Source: Harmothoe impar (taxonomy: Eukaryota; Annelida; Polychaeta; Phyllodocida; Polynoidae). From it: a stretch of 64,000 nt of DNA. A program made the translations under genes and the position numbers. Positions within the stretch are counted from its first letter, which is position 1, and each line of letters starts with the position of its first letter. The notes under the pieces were generated by a model. The model saw only the letters and a program-made list of their open reading frames with translations. It was not told the DNA's origin and did no database searches. The stretch lies in the NCBI GenBank assembly GCA_947462335.1, contig OX381704.1:26869955-26933954 (forward strand), read 5' to 3'. Positions 1 through 14,000 of this stretch are shown here, in pieces.

Positions 1-1258
1 CATTTATCCCGTTCTCCATTTATCCCGTTCTCCGTTTATCCCGTTCTCCGTTTATCCCGTTCTCCCTTTATCCCATTCTCCGTTTATCCCATTCTCCCGT
101 TTATTCCGTTCTCCATTTCTCCCGTTCTCCTTTTTATCCCGTTCTCCTTTTATCCCGTTCTCCCTTTATCCCGTTCTCCCTTTATCCCGCTCTCCCTTAA
201 TCCGTTCTCCCTTTATCCCGTTCGCCCTTTATCCCGTTCTGCCTTTATCCCGTTCTCCCTTTATCCCGTTCTCCCTTTATCCCGTTCTCCCTTTATCCCG
301 TTCTCCCTTTAACCTGTTCTCCCTTTAACCCGTTTATCCCGTTCTCCCTTTATCCCGTTCTCCCTTTATCCCGTTCTCCCTTTATCCCGTTCTCCCTTTA
401 TCCCGTTCTCCGTTTATCCCGTTCTCCCGTTTATCCCGTTCTCCGTTTATCCCGTTCTCCGTTTATCCCGTTCTCCGTTTATCCCGTTCTCCGTTTATCC
501 CGTTCTCAGTTTATCCCGTTCTCCCTTTATCCCGTTCTCCCTTTATCCCGTTCCCCCTTTATCCCGTTCTCCCGTTCTCCATTGATCCCATTCTCCGGTT
601 CTCCCTTTCTCCGTTTATTCCGTTCTCCCTTTATCCCGTTCGCCCTTTATCCCGTTCTCCCTTTATCCCGTCCTCCCTTTATCCCGTTCTCCCTTTATCC
701 CGTTCTCCGTTTATCCCGTTCTCGGTTTATCCCATTCTCCGTTTATCCCGTTCTCCGTTTATCCCGTTCTCCGTTTATCCCGTTCTCCGTTTATCCCGTT
801 CTCCGTTTATCCCGTTCTCCGTTTATCCCGTTCTCCGTTTATCCCGTTCTCTGTTTCTCCTGTTCTCCCTTTATCCCGTTCTCCCGTTCTCCATTGATCC
901 CATTCTCCGGTTCTCCCGTTCTCCGTTTATCCCGTTCTCCGTTTATCCCGTTCTCCGTTTATCCCGTTCTCCGTTTATCCCGTTCTCCGTTTATCCCGTT
1001 CTCCGTTTATCCCGTTCTCCGTTTATCCCGTTCTCCGTTTATCCCGTTCTCCGTTTATCCCGTTCTCTGTTTCTCCTGTTCTCCCTTTATCCCGTTCCCC
1101 GTTCTCCATTGATCCCATTCTCCGGTTCTCCCTTTCTCCGTTTATCCCGTTCTCCCTTTATCCTGTTTTCCCTTTATCCCGTTCTCCCTTTATCCCGTTC
1201 TCCCTTTATCCCGTTCTCCCTTTATCCAGTTCTCCCTTTATCCCGTTCTTCCTTAATC
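1..1258. repeat. 16-bp minisatellite array in an AIDA intron
   Basis: The whole stretch is a degenerate tandem array with a 16-bp unit close to TTTATCCCGTTCTCCG, pyrimidine-rich on the + strand. It continues past the left edge of the window. A higher-order pattern is visible: a variant block containing CCATTGATCCCATTC recurs near 579, 890 and 1102. The last two blocks are about 212-217 bp apart and are preceded by the same TGTTTCTCCTGTTCTCC variant. The long reading frames across it, rich in Pro, Phe, Ser, Leu and Arg, come from the repeat and are not genes. It lies upstream of the first visible AIDA exon and so is most likely intronic. Confidence 0.95.
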
Positions 1259-1431
1259 TCCTTATATAACTGGTTTTGCAGCATTGCTGCATCTTTCTCA
1301 ACCCTAGCATCCTCGTCATTACCTTCTCATGCTACATGTATTAGGTGGAGCAAGCTCTCAGTCAAAGTATTGATGTAAAATATATCAGTAAAATAGCCAT
1401 TTACTAATGCTGTGTGACATGGATATTGTAG

Positions 1432-2525
1432 ATGTGTATGGTGTGGACGTCACCGCTTCACAGGACAGCCCACTCGGCACTTACAAAGACGACACCACCA
1501 TATGTTTTGGCTGTGATGTCTACCTCCAAAAGCCACTTGAATATCTCCCTCTCGGTAAGAATCTTGCTTTACTCTATTTATACCAAATATGTTAGTGATG
1601 ATTATATAAAATTGTACGTTTGTTCATTATGTTTGCATCATAACATACTTGGTTATTACTTCAGAGTACTACAGCCGCTGTTTAATCATTGCATTGCCAA
1701 AGCCAATGTTTCTAATTTTATACCCTTTCATATTTCAAGGATTTGCCATCTTCTTCGAATTCAAGCACTATAAGCCAAAGAAGAAATCTATATCCACAAA
1801 GTGTTGGTCGTTCATTGAAAAGGACGAAATCAAAGAAGGCCCAGTTGTTGTCGAACTGTAAGTATAAACACTTTTTTTTCCGTTTTTGTAACGTGCCTCC
1901 TAATGGTTTATTGATCAGAGAAGCGATGCCATGGTTCTCTGTACATATTTAGTGACAAACCCGCGAACGTTTGCACACCGGACATTGGGAAAGAATGGAG
2001 AGTGAACAAACATGCCTCCCTCTCTCACCGATTTTTTCTTAAAAAAAAAAGTGTCCGCAAACTGGGCAGAAATCAATAAAATACACCGCATGTATGTGTG
2101 TGTAAGTTTTACTATTTTTACATTCGAGGTAATTAGCTCACACCCCCTAATAATATGATCAACTTTCAGTATTCTAAATGTTATTGTTCATAAACCTTCA
2201 AGTAGCTCAATCTAATGTGATTTGGAAGAAATCAACGGGAGATCAAGTTCACATGAATGGAGGGAACTTTAAAAGGGCCCGTTTTTCGATCTAGGAGGAG
2301 GATGGGTAAAAAGTGTTGAAAATAATGTCGCGCATCCCTGCAAAATTTCACTGCCCTCCGTTAAAAAATGATCACCCCCTTCTAACTACCCGGTATATCA
2401 AATGGTAATTGTATTAAAATTCTTATTTTTCAAGATACAAGAAGCCTACATGTTATCGCCGGAAGAAGATACACCTTCTAACAGTAAAGCCCTTGTACCT
2501 CCACCTCAAAATGACCTTCAACTGA
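1432..2525 (+). CDS. AIDA: AIDA, C-terminal part (last three coding exons)
   Basis: Axin interactor, dorsalization-associated protein: AIDA binds Axin and antagonises Axin-driven JNK signalling. The C-terminal half is a C2-like domain that binds membranes. Exons are 1432-1554, 1740-1857 and 2435-2525, and all junctions are GT-AG and phase-compatible (110 codons plus two leading bases). Recognition rests on the C2 core FFEFKHYKPKK, then STKC, then a DEIKEGPVVVELYKKP run, and a final KPLYLHLK before the stop. This matches the order and spacing of the end of vertebrate AIDA. The N-terminal exons lie beyond the left edge or are not recognisable within the minisatellite. The visible end is intact. 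The gene faces MTR tail to tail. Confidence 0.88.
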
Positions 2526-5500
2526 ACATGGTTCAACTACAAACTCATTTTAGGTCGACCTCTAAAGTCATACCTTGCCATGTCAGTGTAACCTCAAGCA
2601 TCAGCCTACTCTGTTTGACTATGGATACTCACTTGTCATTGGAAATTAGGTTATAAAATAGTTATAATGAAGGGGACTTTAAAAATAGTATGTACACATC
2701 GTTAGCCAAAACCTTCTGATCAGTGCAAAATGAATATATCTGAATCATGGTTTCTAAACTACTCAGAAGATTATGTAGTGTCAACGAATGTCATGGATCA
2801 TTACCTGGAGCTGCCTTGTGTGCTGTATCTTAAGTGCCAGAAAGGATATTAGTCTCTAGTGGGTCTGGAGCGATAGTGCACATTCTCAAGATATTATTAG
2901 TCCCGCCAAAGCAGGAGGTTATGTGCAGAGGTCAGGTGTTTCAGGATGATAATCTACCTTCCCATATTGCCCTGGTATGTATGGCATTTTTTAATCGCAT
3001 TATAAATACATTCAGGAAGGCACGCACCCGGGTCTGCGTTTTCAGCGTTACTATGATATCATAGTGTGCTAACACTACAAATAATAATTATATTGACTGC
3101 GTTAGTTGATAGGCATATCAGGAAGTTACGAGGTGGATACACTATTAAATATGTCCTTCGTTTTCATTAGCGTTTGATGGTCTTATATCCCAGGCCTATC
3201 AGCAGGGCATTCGGAATTATGGAGTGTCAATATGCTCACACTTGCAACCTTACTTTTAATATTCTTTACGAGATAGGTGAGGAAACAATGTCCCTACTCT
3301 GCCATATGTTATGTCAACAATGAATACTGACCACTTGCATATTTTATATTTTCCTACCACTCATTATGAGAACACACTGTATATTTTAGAGCTATATTGG
3401 TATTATTCTATGTATTGCCACTGGACAATGTTATGATTGTTAGAACACTAGTTTTTGAACAACTCTATTAATGGTGCCAGTATTTGTAGCACCGATCACT
3501 TGATGTTGTTATGAGTAGTACTGCTGAACCACCTCCGAGACATATCCGCTAATGTATAAACTGGTGGTATACTCCTATCATTTTGAGTATATTAAAGGAC
3601 AATCAATGTTTGTCCTTATCCTATTATAGCTTGCAGAACAAGAATATTCCAGATACTGGTGACCAGACAGACTATCCGTAGATGTTGTATCACGGAGTGT
3701 GTATAGCCTATCTATATTTTGATTGTGGGAAAGTGGAATACGTCTATGAAGGTCACAAAGGAAACTGCCCTCTTTAAAATCCTCCTTAAAGACGATTTTT
3801 ATCTCAAAATGGATTTAAAATTGTGCTATCGGATAATACCGGTATATGCTTTTAGACTAATAAATTTGTCGAGGTTTGTTATGCCTTTTAGAATGTAATA
3901 TCTGTCAGAAATGTAAATGTACCGGTAGGTACATCGGCATGTATCGCCAGTGTTTTGTGCATTAGTAGGCCTATAGATCTCGATTCAAGTTAAATGATCT
4001 AGGTAAGTAGATTTGATGAGAGAACCACTTACTTATAGTTAAGCCGAGTAAATTATGGTATCCGCTTGTCACAACATGACATGGATGGGTTGGATGAAAA
4101 CAGCTTTTAATTTCTGATGATGCTACCCTAACAGCGGACGTAGCCACGTCCCTTAGCCACTCATGCATATCAGAATTGTAATACATGTAGTTAGTGGCTT
4201 AGGTATTGGTATGTTCATTCTAATGGCTATCCCAAATCGTTTTCAAATACCTTTTTATGATTGTTAGTATTTTGTATTGTTCAGACAGGTCTTTACTTAA
4301 GACATCCATTCCACACACCTCTGTAAGATTTGGGTTTATGAATGTTAAGTGTATTCACTGTCACGTATTATATGATAGTACCTGCTTAATGCTATCGTTT
4401 TTATGGCATTGGAGATGCTAATCGCTTTAGTCTTTCACATGAGCATGCTATATTTTTATAGGAAAATATAACAAATCAACAAGAACCGTCCAGACATAGA
4501 AGTGTTATTGTTTATTTTCCTAAACACATCTGTGTGATGTTCACTCACTGACACTTGCAAACCGTATTTTATTGGAATGTGACACGGAATCTAATCACAA
4601 AACTTATTATATTGATTGTGGTCGCTATCATCCATCCAAGTGCAAACTATCAAAAACCTAGACATGTTGACAAGGTGAATATATTTTCTGACATTCTGAG
4701 TTGAAACAGTCCGTTTATAATAGATGTATGAACATAGGTTTACATACTGCAAAGTGCACGTTGGTAATGTCCTAGCATACTGTGATAGAGGATTTTACAT
4801 GTACATGTATGTCTTTGGATATTAATATTTCGCCTGAATCATCAACGAACAGCTCACAACACATGCTATGATTTTTCTTATAGCTATTGCATGAGCATGT
4901 CTGTACTATCAAGGATGGAAGTTTTCAATTTCTTTTCTCTGATTTCAAGTTTTTTTTCGCAAAGAGCTATACTTAAATATAGAGGACCTTTATTGAGAGG
5001 CCTCAATTTGAACATTTCAAGTTTTATTTTTAGATTGATTACTTTCATCCCTGTATTATATATGTATTCCACACAAATGTTAGTCCTACTAGAATTACCG
5101 GGTAGCTCATTGAGAATGTCTTCATGCTGACATTGGTAGTCTGGCAGCCATTGTCTCGTAATATAGTAATATATAGGTGCGTCGAATTATTTAATATTGT
5201 GCATGGTCATTTTGATGAGAATTGTCATAAATACTCTACAGCACAATAATAAAATTATATTCTGAACCGTCAGTTTTACTTCCTCTGTCAACATAACCTG
5301 GTCTATTGGCTATTTAAGGCAGTGGCCAATGGTGAAACATTGAGTGAGACGTAGCCTTACTTTGTTGCAAGTAACAGTTATCATATGAACTACCACTAAC
5401 CAAACACTATTAGAGGAGTATACATGTCATCCCTTAATAAACACTGAGGTAGATAAAGATGTTAATGTACCCATACATCTTTAACAACCGCAAAAAAAAA

Positions 5501-6843
5501 CATACCTTTGTGACAATGCACGCAACAAGAACTAACCCCGTTAAGTGTAAGTTAGTAGACTTACAGTAAGTCTGATATCATATAGAGTATATAATTAGAA
5601 GCATCCATCCACACTTATTCCAGGGATAATATATATCCTTTGTGTAATCGCTATTATTCGAACCGCCAAAACTATACATACATCCTGGAATGGTTGAGAT
5701 CAGTGTTAACATGTACATATTTAACATACAGCTATCTTCATCTGACCACATGATCTTAACATTGCAGTAATTATAAAACCATATAATTTGTGCCCACAGT
5801 TCAACAAGGAGTATGTAGAAAAATACTAATGTGTGAAAAAACATGTGTACAACACATGTACATACCCGCATTTAAGTATCCAAATGCAAGTACCGGAATA
5901 TCTAACCTGCAATGAATTGGTACTGATTTAAGTGTATGAGAACGGTGATTGACCGATGCGGGATCCACCCTTAATTAATGAAACACCAGGCTTCTAGGAT
6001 GATCTGCATTGATTTTGCAATAAGTTGTAAATGCTGAATATCATAGAACTCGTTTTCTACTACATAATATCATAGAATGTACAAATAGCAACACTGATAT
6101 AGACGGGTACTCCCGCCCCCGTTTCACAAAACGTTGTCAACCACATTAAGGGTTATATACCTAATCTCCCCAATGTGTATGCTATCACAATGTGTGTATC
6201 AAGGCTACACCTACCGGGACTTGAAATGGAGAGCAAAGGCAGAATTGGTGAGATACAGATTTATATACTGAATAAGTTAAAACTCGACGAAGAAGTTAAA
6301 ATGTAGGACCCAATGTCGGCTCCAGAAGCTTAACATACATCCTGAATACCCGAAAGACCCATGAACAATTGTTCACAATACAGTGTTCTTAACATCTATC
6401 ACAAGTTTGTGTGAAATAATGCCCTCGTATAAAAATATCGTTCAAGCCGTTTAGTAAGCTCCCCGGGCTAAGCACACAGGGGTTCTGTAACAATAAAACA
6501 AATACCAACTTTGGTAGGTTTGCACATTGCTACCACTAATTTATCACAAAGATAACACTAATAATCTCCCTTAGTCATTGAATAAAACTGGAAACGGCAA
6601 TGCCAGCTTATTTCCTACGGTGTATAAAGAAGCCTTCTACCTCTACATCTCCCATGATGACGAGTTACATAAATGATGATAAATCATATCTGGATTTTGA
6701 TCTTTATGATTTTCATAGGAAACCATTACCGGACATCGTATGTAGAGAAATGAGAAGCTTTTTTCTTAAATTGTCAATATGTGCCAGATTTTTCACAAAA
6801 CAGTGAGTATTGTATCCACATCTGTCTATACCTTCCTACCATT
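2526..6843. other. Intergenic gap between AIDA and MTR, no gene seen
   Basis: This is AIDA 3' flank and MTR 3' flank, including both 3' UTRs. It is AT-rich and all reading frames are short, without conserved motifs. I found no long tandem array and no clear TIR element. Scattered ACATGTA and ACCGGTA motifs occur, as they do in other noncoding parts of the window. Confidence 0.6.
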
Positions 6844-9800
6844 TTATGAATCATAGGCTAGGATAGGTCCAAGCCATTTCTCCATTGTGATGAGATCCTC
6901 GCCCTTCCTCTTGGAATAATCAATTATCTGAAAATAGAGAATAATTTGTTGGATACGTATTTCACACATTTATTGGAAATAAGATACATGTATTACCTAT
7001 GTATTCTTATGCTAAAATGATACTAAAGCTAAAGAAAATGGTTGAGGGTGTATCCGCATTTTCCTGATTTATCAGCAGCAAATACTAAAAGAGAATAATG
7101 CATATTCATATAATAACTATGGGAAACATTACACTTTACAGACATCAAAATGTGACCATACACTTATTTCCATAGGACTCTTCAACATGTCATTTAATAT
7201 GGCTACACATAACCTACCTGGTCTTTGTCAATCTTGCCTGTGGCGAAGTAGGTAGCATTTGGGTTGGCGAAGTAGAGGCCAGATACAGAGGCCGCAGGGT
7301 CCATAGCCAGGGACTCGGTCAGCTTGATGTTCACCTTCTCTGCCTCCAGGAGGCGCCACATGGTGAGCTTCTCTGTGTGGTCAGGTTGGCTTGGATACCC
7401 TGGGGCAGGCCGTATACCCTACAATGGTAAAGGAACCAAGTTAGACATGGACATATCAATGTGACTGTCCCAAGCATAGAATTTTTTTTAAACTTCGATT
7501 TTTGTACTGATAAAGGATACTCAATAATATTAAAACTTATAATAATTCAGGAATTTCTGCATTAGGCATGGTAATAAAGGCTAGGGAATGTTCTTTTTTT
7601 TTAATCAACTGGAAAATATGTTTCAGAAGACCAACCTGATATTTGATCTTGAAGAGGTCGTTGGACTGGAGCACTTCCTCGGAGCAGTATCCCCACAGGT
7701 CTTTCCTGACTCGCTCATGGAGTTCCTCTGCAAATGCCTGTGGGTAAAGAGAAACCTCCTAATGCATTATCACCTCTCATACATTTAAAGGGACAAGATC
7801 TAATGTCAAATATGTACCTTTAAAAAAAATATATTTAGGTAATTATTATTTTTAGTACATTGACTCACCTCAGCAAGCCTGTCAGCAAGTGACTTGACAA
7901 GTATGATACTGTAGTCATCGAAGTCACGTTCATATCTGGAAGGAATCATACTGATATCAGGAACGGTTGACCAACTCTATCTTTATACCATAAAACACAT
8001 TGACTGTTTTAAGAGCTACCGAGAGTGAGACAACATTGTTTAAAAATAATAACAGAGCTGCTAATAGACAAATAATGACAAAGCTGCTAACAGATACAAT
8101 TACTATCAGATAAATAATGACAAAGCTGCTAACAGATATAAATTACTAACAGCTAAAATATGACTAAGCTGCTAACAGATATAATTACTGACAGTAATTA
8201 TATCTGTTAGCAGCTTTGCCATTATGTATGATAATTATCTAACAGTTAAATAATGGCAAAGCTGCTAACAGATAAATCTCACCTACGTACAACCTTAATT
8301 AAATTGCGTTAACACACCCAGTATTCCTCCCTTTTCTATACTCACTTCTCACAGAGCTCTGGTGCCCCAGAGCAACAGACAGCAAACAGACCGAGGTAGT
8401 CGTCTACTCCAGCCTCAGGTGGTGCTATGAAGTCTGATAGACACTGGTAGCGGTCCTCACGACTGTCCTTCTCTGCCTGTCATCAAGAATAGCCAGTGTA
8501 TACTGTCTTTAATATGCTTTAGTCATAGTTTGGTCCTACATTTTGGAGGTGTAGGTGTTGGGAGGGGCAGCTTTATATCATATGCTGCAGTACTAGCTTC
8601 AAGACTAATTACCTTTTGCTTATATGTAAAAGTGAAATCTCTACATGGTTTGATCTAAATGAACTTTTACTCACACAGCTTGACAGATATTCCATTTACT
8701 GATATTTTATTCATTTCCCTATTAACAGTACTGCAGAGGGATTTCTTTACCTGTTGTCGAATGCCATAGAAGACTTCGAGCATCTCCCCTTGCTCGTTGA
8801 GGATACGGATGTCGTCTCCATCCTGCTGGGCACGGTAGAAGCCAACGACACCGTGACACTGTAGTGTCCCTTCCCGCACCATGTCCTTAAGCATAGTCTG
8901 TGCGTCATCAAATAGCTTCTTTGCTTCTTCACCTGTTATTAATTATATGCATATGTTACTACATGCTATACATACTTCATCTACTGCATGTCCGAGTTAT
9001 ATTATTCATATAGTGACTCCATTTTCGTCAAGTTTGGTTGAACCACAGCACTCAAACTTTGTCAGTGTCATGATCATAAATGAGAAATATTATTTAAACA
9101 TATCAAATGAATGAACTTTTACATTTTTTATTTTTAAATGTTGGAGGACTAATGGTAGGAAATTAGACTGACTACCAAAACTCACCAACGGTGGCGTCAT
9201 CAAAGATCTTGGGGTAGCCGCGGTTTGGGTAGCGGCCTCTCAGCTGCCACGTGTCAAAGAATGGTTTCCAGTCGATATATGAGATTAACTTCTCCAAGTC
9301 ATAGTCCATGAACGTCCGCGTACCAAGGAAGGACGGCTTGACTGGAAGAATTAAACATACCTTTTTAGTACTGGCTATTTTGTAGATGGGATTACAAATT
9401 TTAACTCATTAATTTGAAAAAAATGTTAAATAATCATATATCATACTGTTTTAGTGTTGGTTAGCTTACCTGGTGTGAAATTGGACCAGTCCAGCGTTAG
9501 TGCTAGCTCCCTTGCTTTGTCAATTGATACGTAGATACGGTCCTGCAGAGGAAAATACACGTACAACAAATTGTCTATCGGAAGCATCGTGGGGGAAACA
9601 ATGAAGCAATTTCAGGAAGAACTATCATTTGGTATACCAAGATGGGTAATTAACATATCACTGTCTAAAATATTTAAGTTGGTAGTCATTATTTAACAAC
9701 ATGGGGTAGAAGTGTATTTTTGTATGGGTGTGTTTTGTGAAGCTCCCAATAATTAAGTATATTACGTGTTAGCTTTTTTCACTGCCCACCGAACAGGGAG

Positions 9801-10238
9801 TCACCCCCTCCCCCCTAGGAGTCTTTAATAGTTTGCCCCCTCCCCCTCCCCCCATTGTTGTTATAGACCAATGCAGCAAGAAAGGGTAACTTTTCAGAAA
9901 AGTTGTTGATAACGTTTTTGTACATTTCTGAAGCATGACCGTCAAATACATAAATATAACCTCAAAAGTCTACATTCTAATATATACCATTTGAAAGATA
10001 ATTGTGCTGTGAATCTCCTTGTATGGGATGTTTACAAACATAGACATTACAGCCAATGTTATCAGGATTCTGCTATAACTTTATTATGAAAAAGTCGCCC
10101 GTCCTTGCTGCATTGGTCTATAGGATATGGTGTACATACCTGTAGTGAGTCGTAGTGGTCGGACCTGACGTCCTCGTATTCCTCAGAAATCTCCTCTAAG
10201 TAGTCCTCACGCGCTTCTTCGTCCAGAAGAGTTGAGCA
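6844..10238 (-). CDS. MTR: MTR exons 22-30: AdoMet reactivation domain
   Basis: Exons are 10140-10238, 9470-9542, 9186-9341, 8751-8932, 8346-8476, 7869-7935, 7636-7737, 7218-7418 and 6844-6927, covering residues 890-1253. This module binds S-adenosylmethionine and methionine synthase reductase for reductive remethylation of oxidised cobalamin. Exon 24 reads [16 protein letters not shown] and exon 29 opens with [17 protein letters not shown], the AdoMet-binding region. Exon 30 closes with EKWLGPIL before the stop. No exon is missing relative to the vertebrate order. Confidence 0.95.
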
Positions 10239-11065
10239 CTACAGTATAAGCAACTCTTTCAGTGAGTTCTACATTCATATTAAAGTTACATGTTCACATA
10301 TTCATTCTTGTTTTTCAAGTTCATATATTCATTCTTGTTTTTCAATAGAATGTTTTCATATATATTTTTAGTCTGATTACTGTGAAAAATATATTGGTAT
10401 GTAATTAGGTATGTAATAGTATGCTTTAAGATCATTCTGTATCTTAATGAGGACCTAATAAATAACAAACAAAAAAAAACAGTTCAGTAAAAAGACCCAT
10501 ACCACGACGACACTTTTCGATGCATCCAGGACATGAATGGTGGGTTTGCTGTAACGCGGGGCGATCTTAACAGCTGTGTGTGTTCTGCAACAAGAAACGT
10601 CCATACTATATACCTTTTCCCCTTTAATCCCCATGCCATTTACTAACTGCTGTGAATACAGTAGCGTTGGTTTTTATTGCGATTTGTTGTAGTGAAGCAA
10701 TGATTTGTTTAAAGTTACATTTATACATGGGTTTAAGAAGGAGATGCATCATTGTTTTAATATCACCCATTTTTATCATAATCTTTACACCAAAGTAGAA
10801 AGTAGAAAGAACTTTACTTTGAGGTGGTGGCGCCACCTATGAGGAGAGGTTTCTTCAAGCCTGTTCGCTCCATTTCTTTAGCAACATGGATCATTTCGTC
10901 CAAAGACGGTGTAATCAGCCCAGACAGTCCAATAATATCTAAAATAGAGAAAATAGAATCCATCAACAGCGTTCTCCAACAATTACAGTAAAGTGCAATG
11001 AAGAAATGTGATGTATTGTATGGCTATAGGGTTGAGATAAGCATACTACTGCCAGAGGTATTAGT

Positions 11066-11097
<32 letters not shown>

Positions 11098-14000
11098 CGT
11101 TTACCCACCTGCTTTCTCGTCAATGGCAGTTTGAAGGATCTTTTCACAAGGAGTCATGACACCCAGATCGATCACCCTAAAATTGAAGGTATACACATGG
11201 ACTTTCGTTTTATGGTAAAATGTACGATTTGGACACATTAATAACTGTCATATTAGAATTTTGAATTAAGTACTGAAAACTTCCGACGCAGTCCTACCTG
11301 TAGTTGTTACATCCCAGGACAACGGCGACAATGTTCTTGCCAATGTCGTGAACGTCTCCTTTAACCGTGGCAAGAACCACTGTACCATTGTAGGCGCTAT
11401 TCTATAAAGTGGAAAAATAGAAATCATATTATACATAACCATCTCTCTTGAAATGATAAAAAGAAGGAAATACAATTTTGTACATCATAGTGTAGACAAT
11501 GGACTAATGATATGATCCTCAAGGTTTCTGGCTCCGTGTGGACTGTCTCGTTCAGTACTTTTTAATTAAAAGCGATAATAAAAAAAGATAAAAGCCTCAC
11601 TTACCAGATCTTCTACTTCGCCCTCAACACGGTTGGCGGCGCGCTCTTCCTCCATGAAGGGGATGAGGTAGCCGACGGCCTTCTTCATGACACGTGCTGA
11701 CTTGATGACCTGAGGCAGGAACATCTTACCTGCACCAAACAGGTCTCCCACTACACTCATACCCTGATGGAATAGGCAAATAATTGATAATAATAATATT
11801 ATACTCTATATTGCTTCAACTTCCCATTTGACAGGTTTTTAATCTGCTAATTTCAAAAGATGTATTGTGTAAGAGTATGGCCAAGTATAGATTAAAATAA
11901 TTCGTTTTGCTCAAAACCGAGCCCTAGCAATACTTATTTAAACTCCTTATTCGCTCATCATATACATCATCGATTTTGGGAGTGGCCATGTATTATTTAC
12001 AGGGAGGGGGGGGGATTTCCCATTGTGGGGGGCGGGGTATGTTAATTCAGACCTCTCGTGCGCATTACCAAAGCTGTGAAGCATTATGCACACTATAGTG
12101 AGCGGGGGTTTGGGGGAATAGGGTATAAACGATTTTCGCGATTCCAGACGCAATTTCATCCTTTGACTCGTTATCAATTACGCATAGTAGAAGGAGAATT
12201 ATAAAAAAGTCACCTTCATGAGTGGGCCTTCAATGACTTCAAGAGGTCGGCGATAGAGTTCCGTGTTACTTCTTGCCTCCTCTGTATCCCCAACAACAAA
12301 CTTATCTATTCCCTACAATCAAAAGTCATATTGGATATAAACTTAGATTGTCCTTCAAACCAATGTTGCAAAATATACTGGTACTAAACAATGAAATGCA
12401 AATATGATGCAAAGGAGAACAAAAAATCATATGACATTTCGCTTGAATTTTTATTTATTTATTTTTTGTTATATACCTCATAATCATTCATAACGGTTTA
12501 TTGATATGATTTTTGGATGTCAACTGAGATGCACTTTACTTAAAGGTTGATCATTTTGAACAGGCCGTCCTGCGTAGGCAGCACATAAGACTCGTGGGTT
12601 CCAAGGAACCCTGAGTCAACCATATTCAAGGACTGATAATGAACACATCATGGTGGAACTTGCCTTTACGAGCGCATATTCCAGTCGCTCTTGCACATTG
12701 AGGTTTCGCCATTCATCTGTCTTCTCATCCTTCTTCTGCTCTGTACCCAGCTCCTGCAAAACACAAGGTGTTTCAATACAGAGTGTTACATTATCTTGCA
12801 TCGTAAAGATATACTACATGTAATACATGTTCAGACATGCCACACCTTCATTATTATTTTTTCTTTCTGGTGAACAAAAAAGTAAGAAATCTCCTGATTT
12901 TGGTCTGGTAGCTACTACAGGAAATTAAAGAACTACTGGAAATTAAAGGACAAAAACAATGATACAAATTATTTATACAAGTGCATTGGTTGCTTGATTT
13001 ATTATAAGATTTAAATAGTGTATCAATAATGTTTCCATATGTAGACACGTTATGATACTACTTACATTAGCGTAGGTGAGGAGCTTCTCGGTGCCCTCCG
13101 GATCGCGGTCCCACAGTATGTTCTCACACAGTTCCAGCAGCTTGGGATCGATGTCATCATAAACAGGCAGCGAACCAGCGTTTACAATGCCCATGTCCAT
13201 TCCAGCCTGCTCGAGCAGATAACAGTGGATTTACAGATACTGTAGGCCTTTAAAATACTGATTACAAAACATCAAATAGATGAGTATCCTTATAAACTGT
13301 AGGAAAAATTGTTAGGATTTTTAATAGATTAACAGATTTAAGACATACTTTTTGAGCTTTGGTCACATAGGCCTAGCGTGTTCTGGGATAATTCTAAATT
13401 AGAAGTGTGGGATTTGAATCCCTCCCCCCTCCCTGGTCATGGTTGCTAAGAATCTGTTCTGGCTGACTCACCTTAATTGAGTGGTAGAGGAAAACGCTGT
13501 GCATTGCTTCGCGGACCTTTTCTTTTCCGCGAAAGGAGAAGGAGAAGTTGGACACACCTCCACTCACTCGTGCACCGGGAAGGTTCGCCTGTTGGTAAAT
13601 TCATTGAAAAGTATATGTTCAATTACTTGATGGCCGATCACTGAAAGAGCCTACACTTAGGGTATGTAGTAACATAATTGTTTAAATTGTATTTACTTTT
13701 ACTTTCACCATACCTAAATACAACTTGATATCACAGTTGATATACCACATTTCTATTAATAGTGTCAGTAAGTTATCTTCATCCCTTTCCTTACCTTTAT
13801 CGCTTTAGTGGCTTCTATGAAGGAAATGCCATAAGTGTTGTGTTCATCAATGCCCGTAGCTACCGTCAAGATATTGGGATCGAAGATGATGTCATTCCTG
13901 TTGAAGCCAACCTTGTCAACAAGTAGATTGTACGACCTCGTGCAAATTTCCACTTTGCGGTCTGCGTCGGTTGCCTGGAAACAATGTCAAAACCATGAAA

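Noticed and set aside
1..1258. CRISPR-like array
   Set aside because: The units are contiguous without unique spacers and the context is eukaryotic.
1281..1360. Possible extra AIDA exon after TTTTGCAG
   Set aside because: An acceptor-like site and an open frame exist, but the peptide does not match AIDA as I know it and no matching donor fits.
582..1378. Long proline/phenylalanine/serine-rich reading frames
   Set aside because: They lie inside the 16-bp minisatellite and repeat with it. They have no domain or splice support.
6600..6806. Small ORF next to the MTR 3' end
   Set aside because: It has no conserved motif and no splice links, and it overlaps the expected MTR 3' UTR on the other strand.
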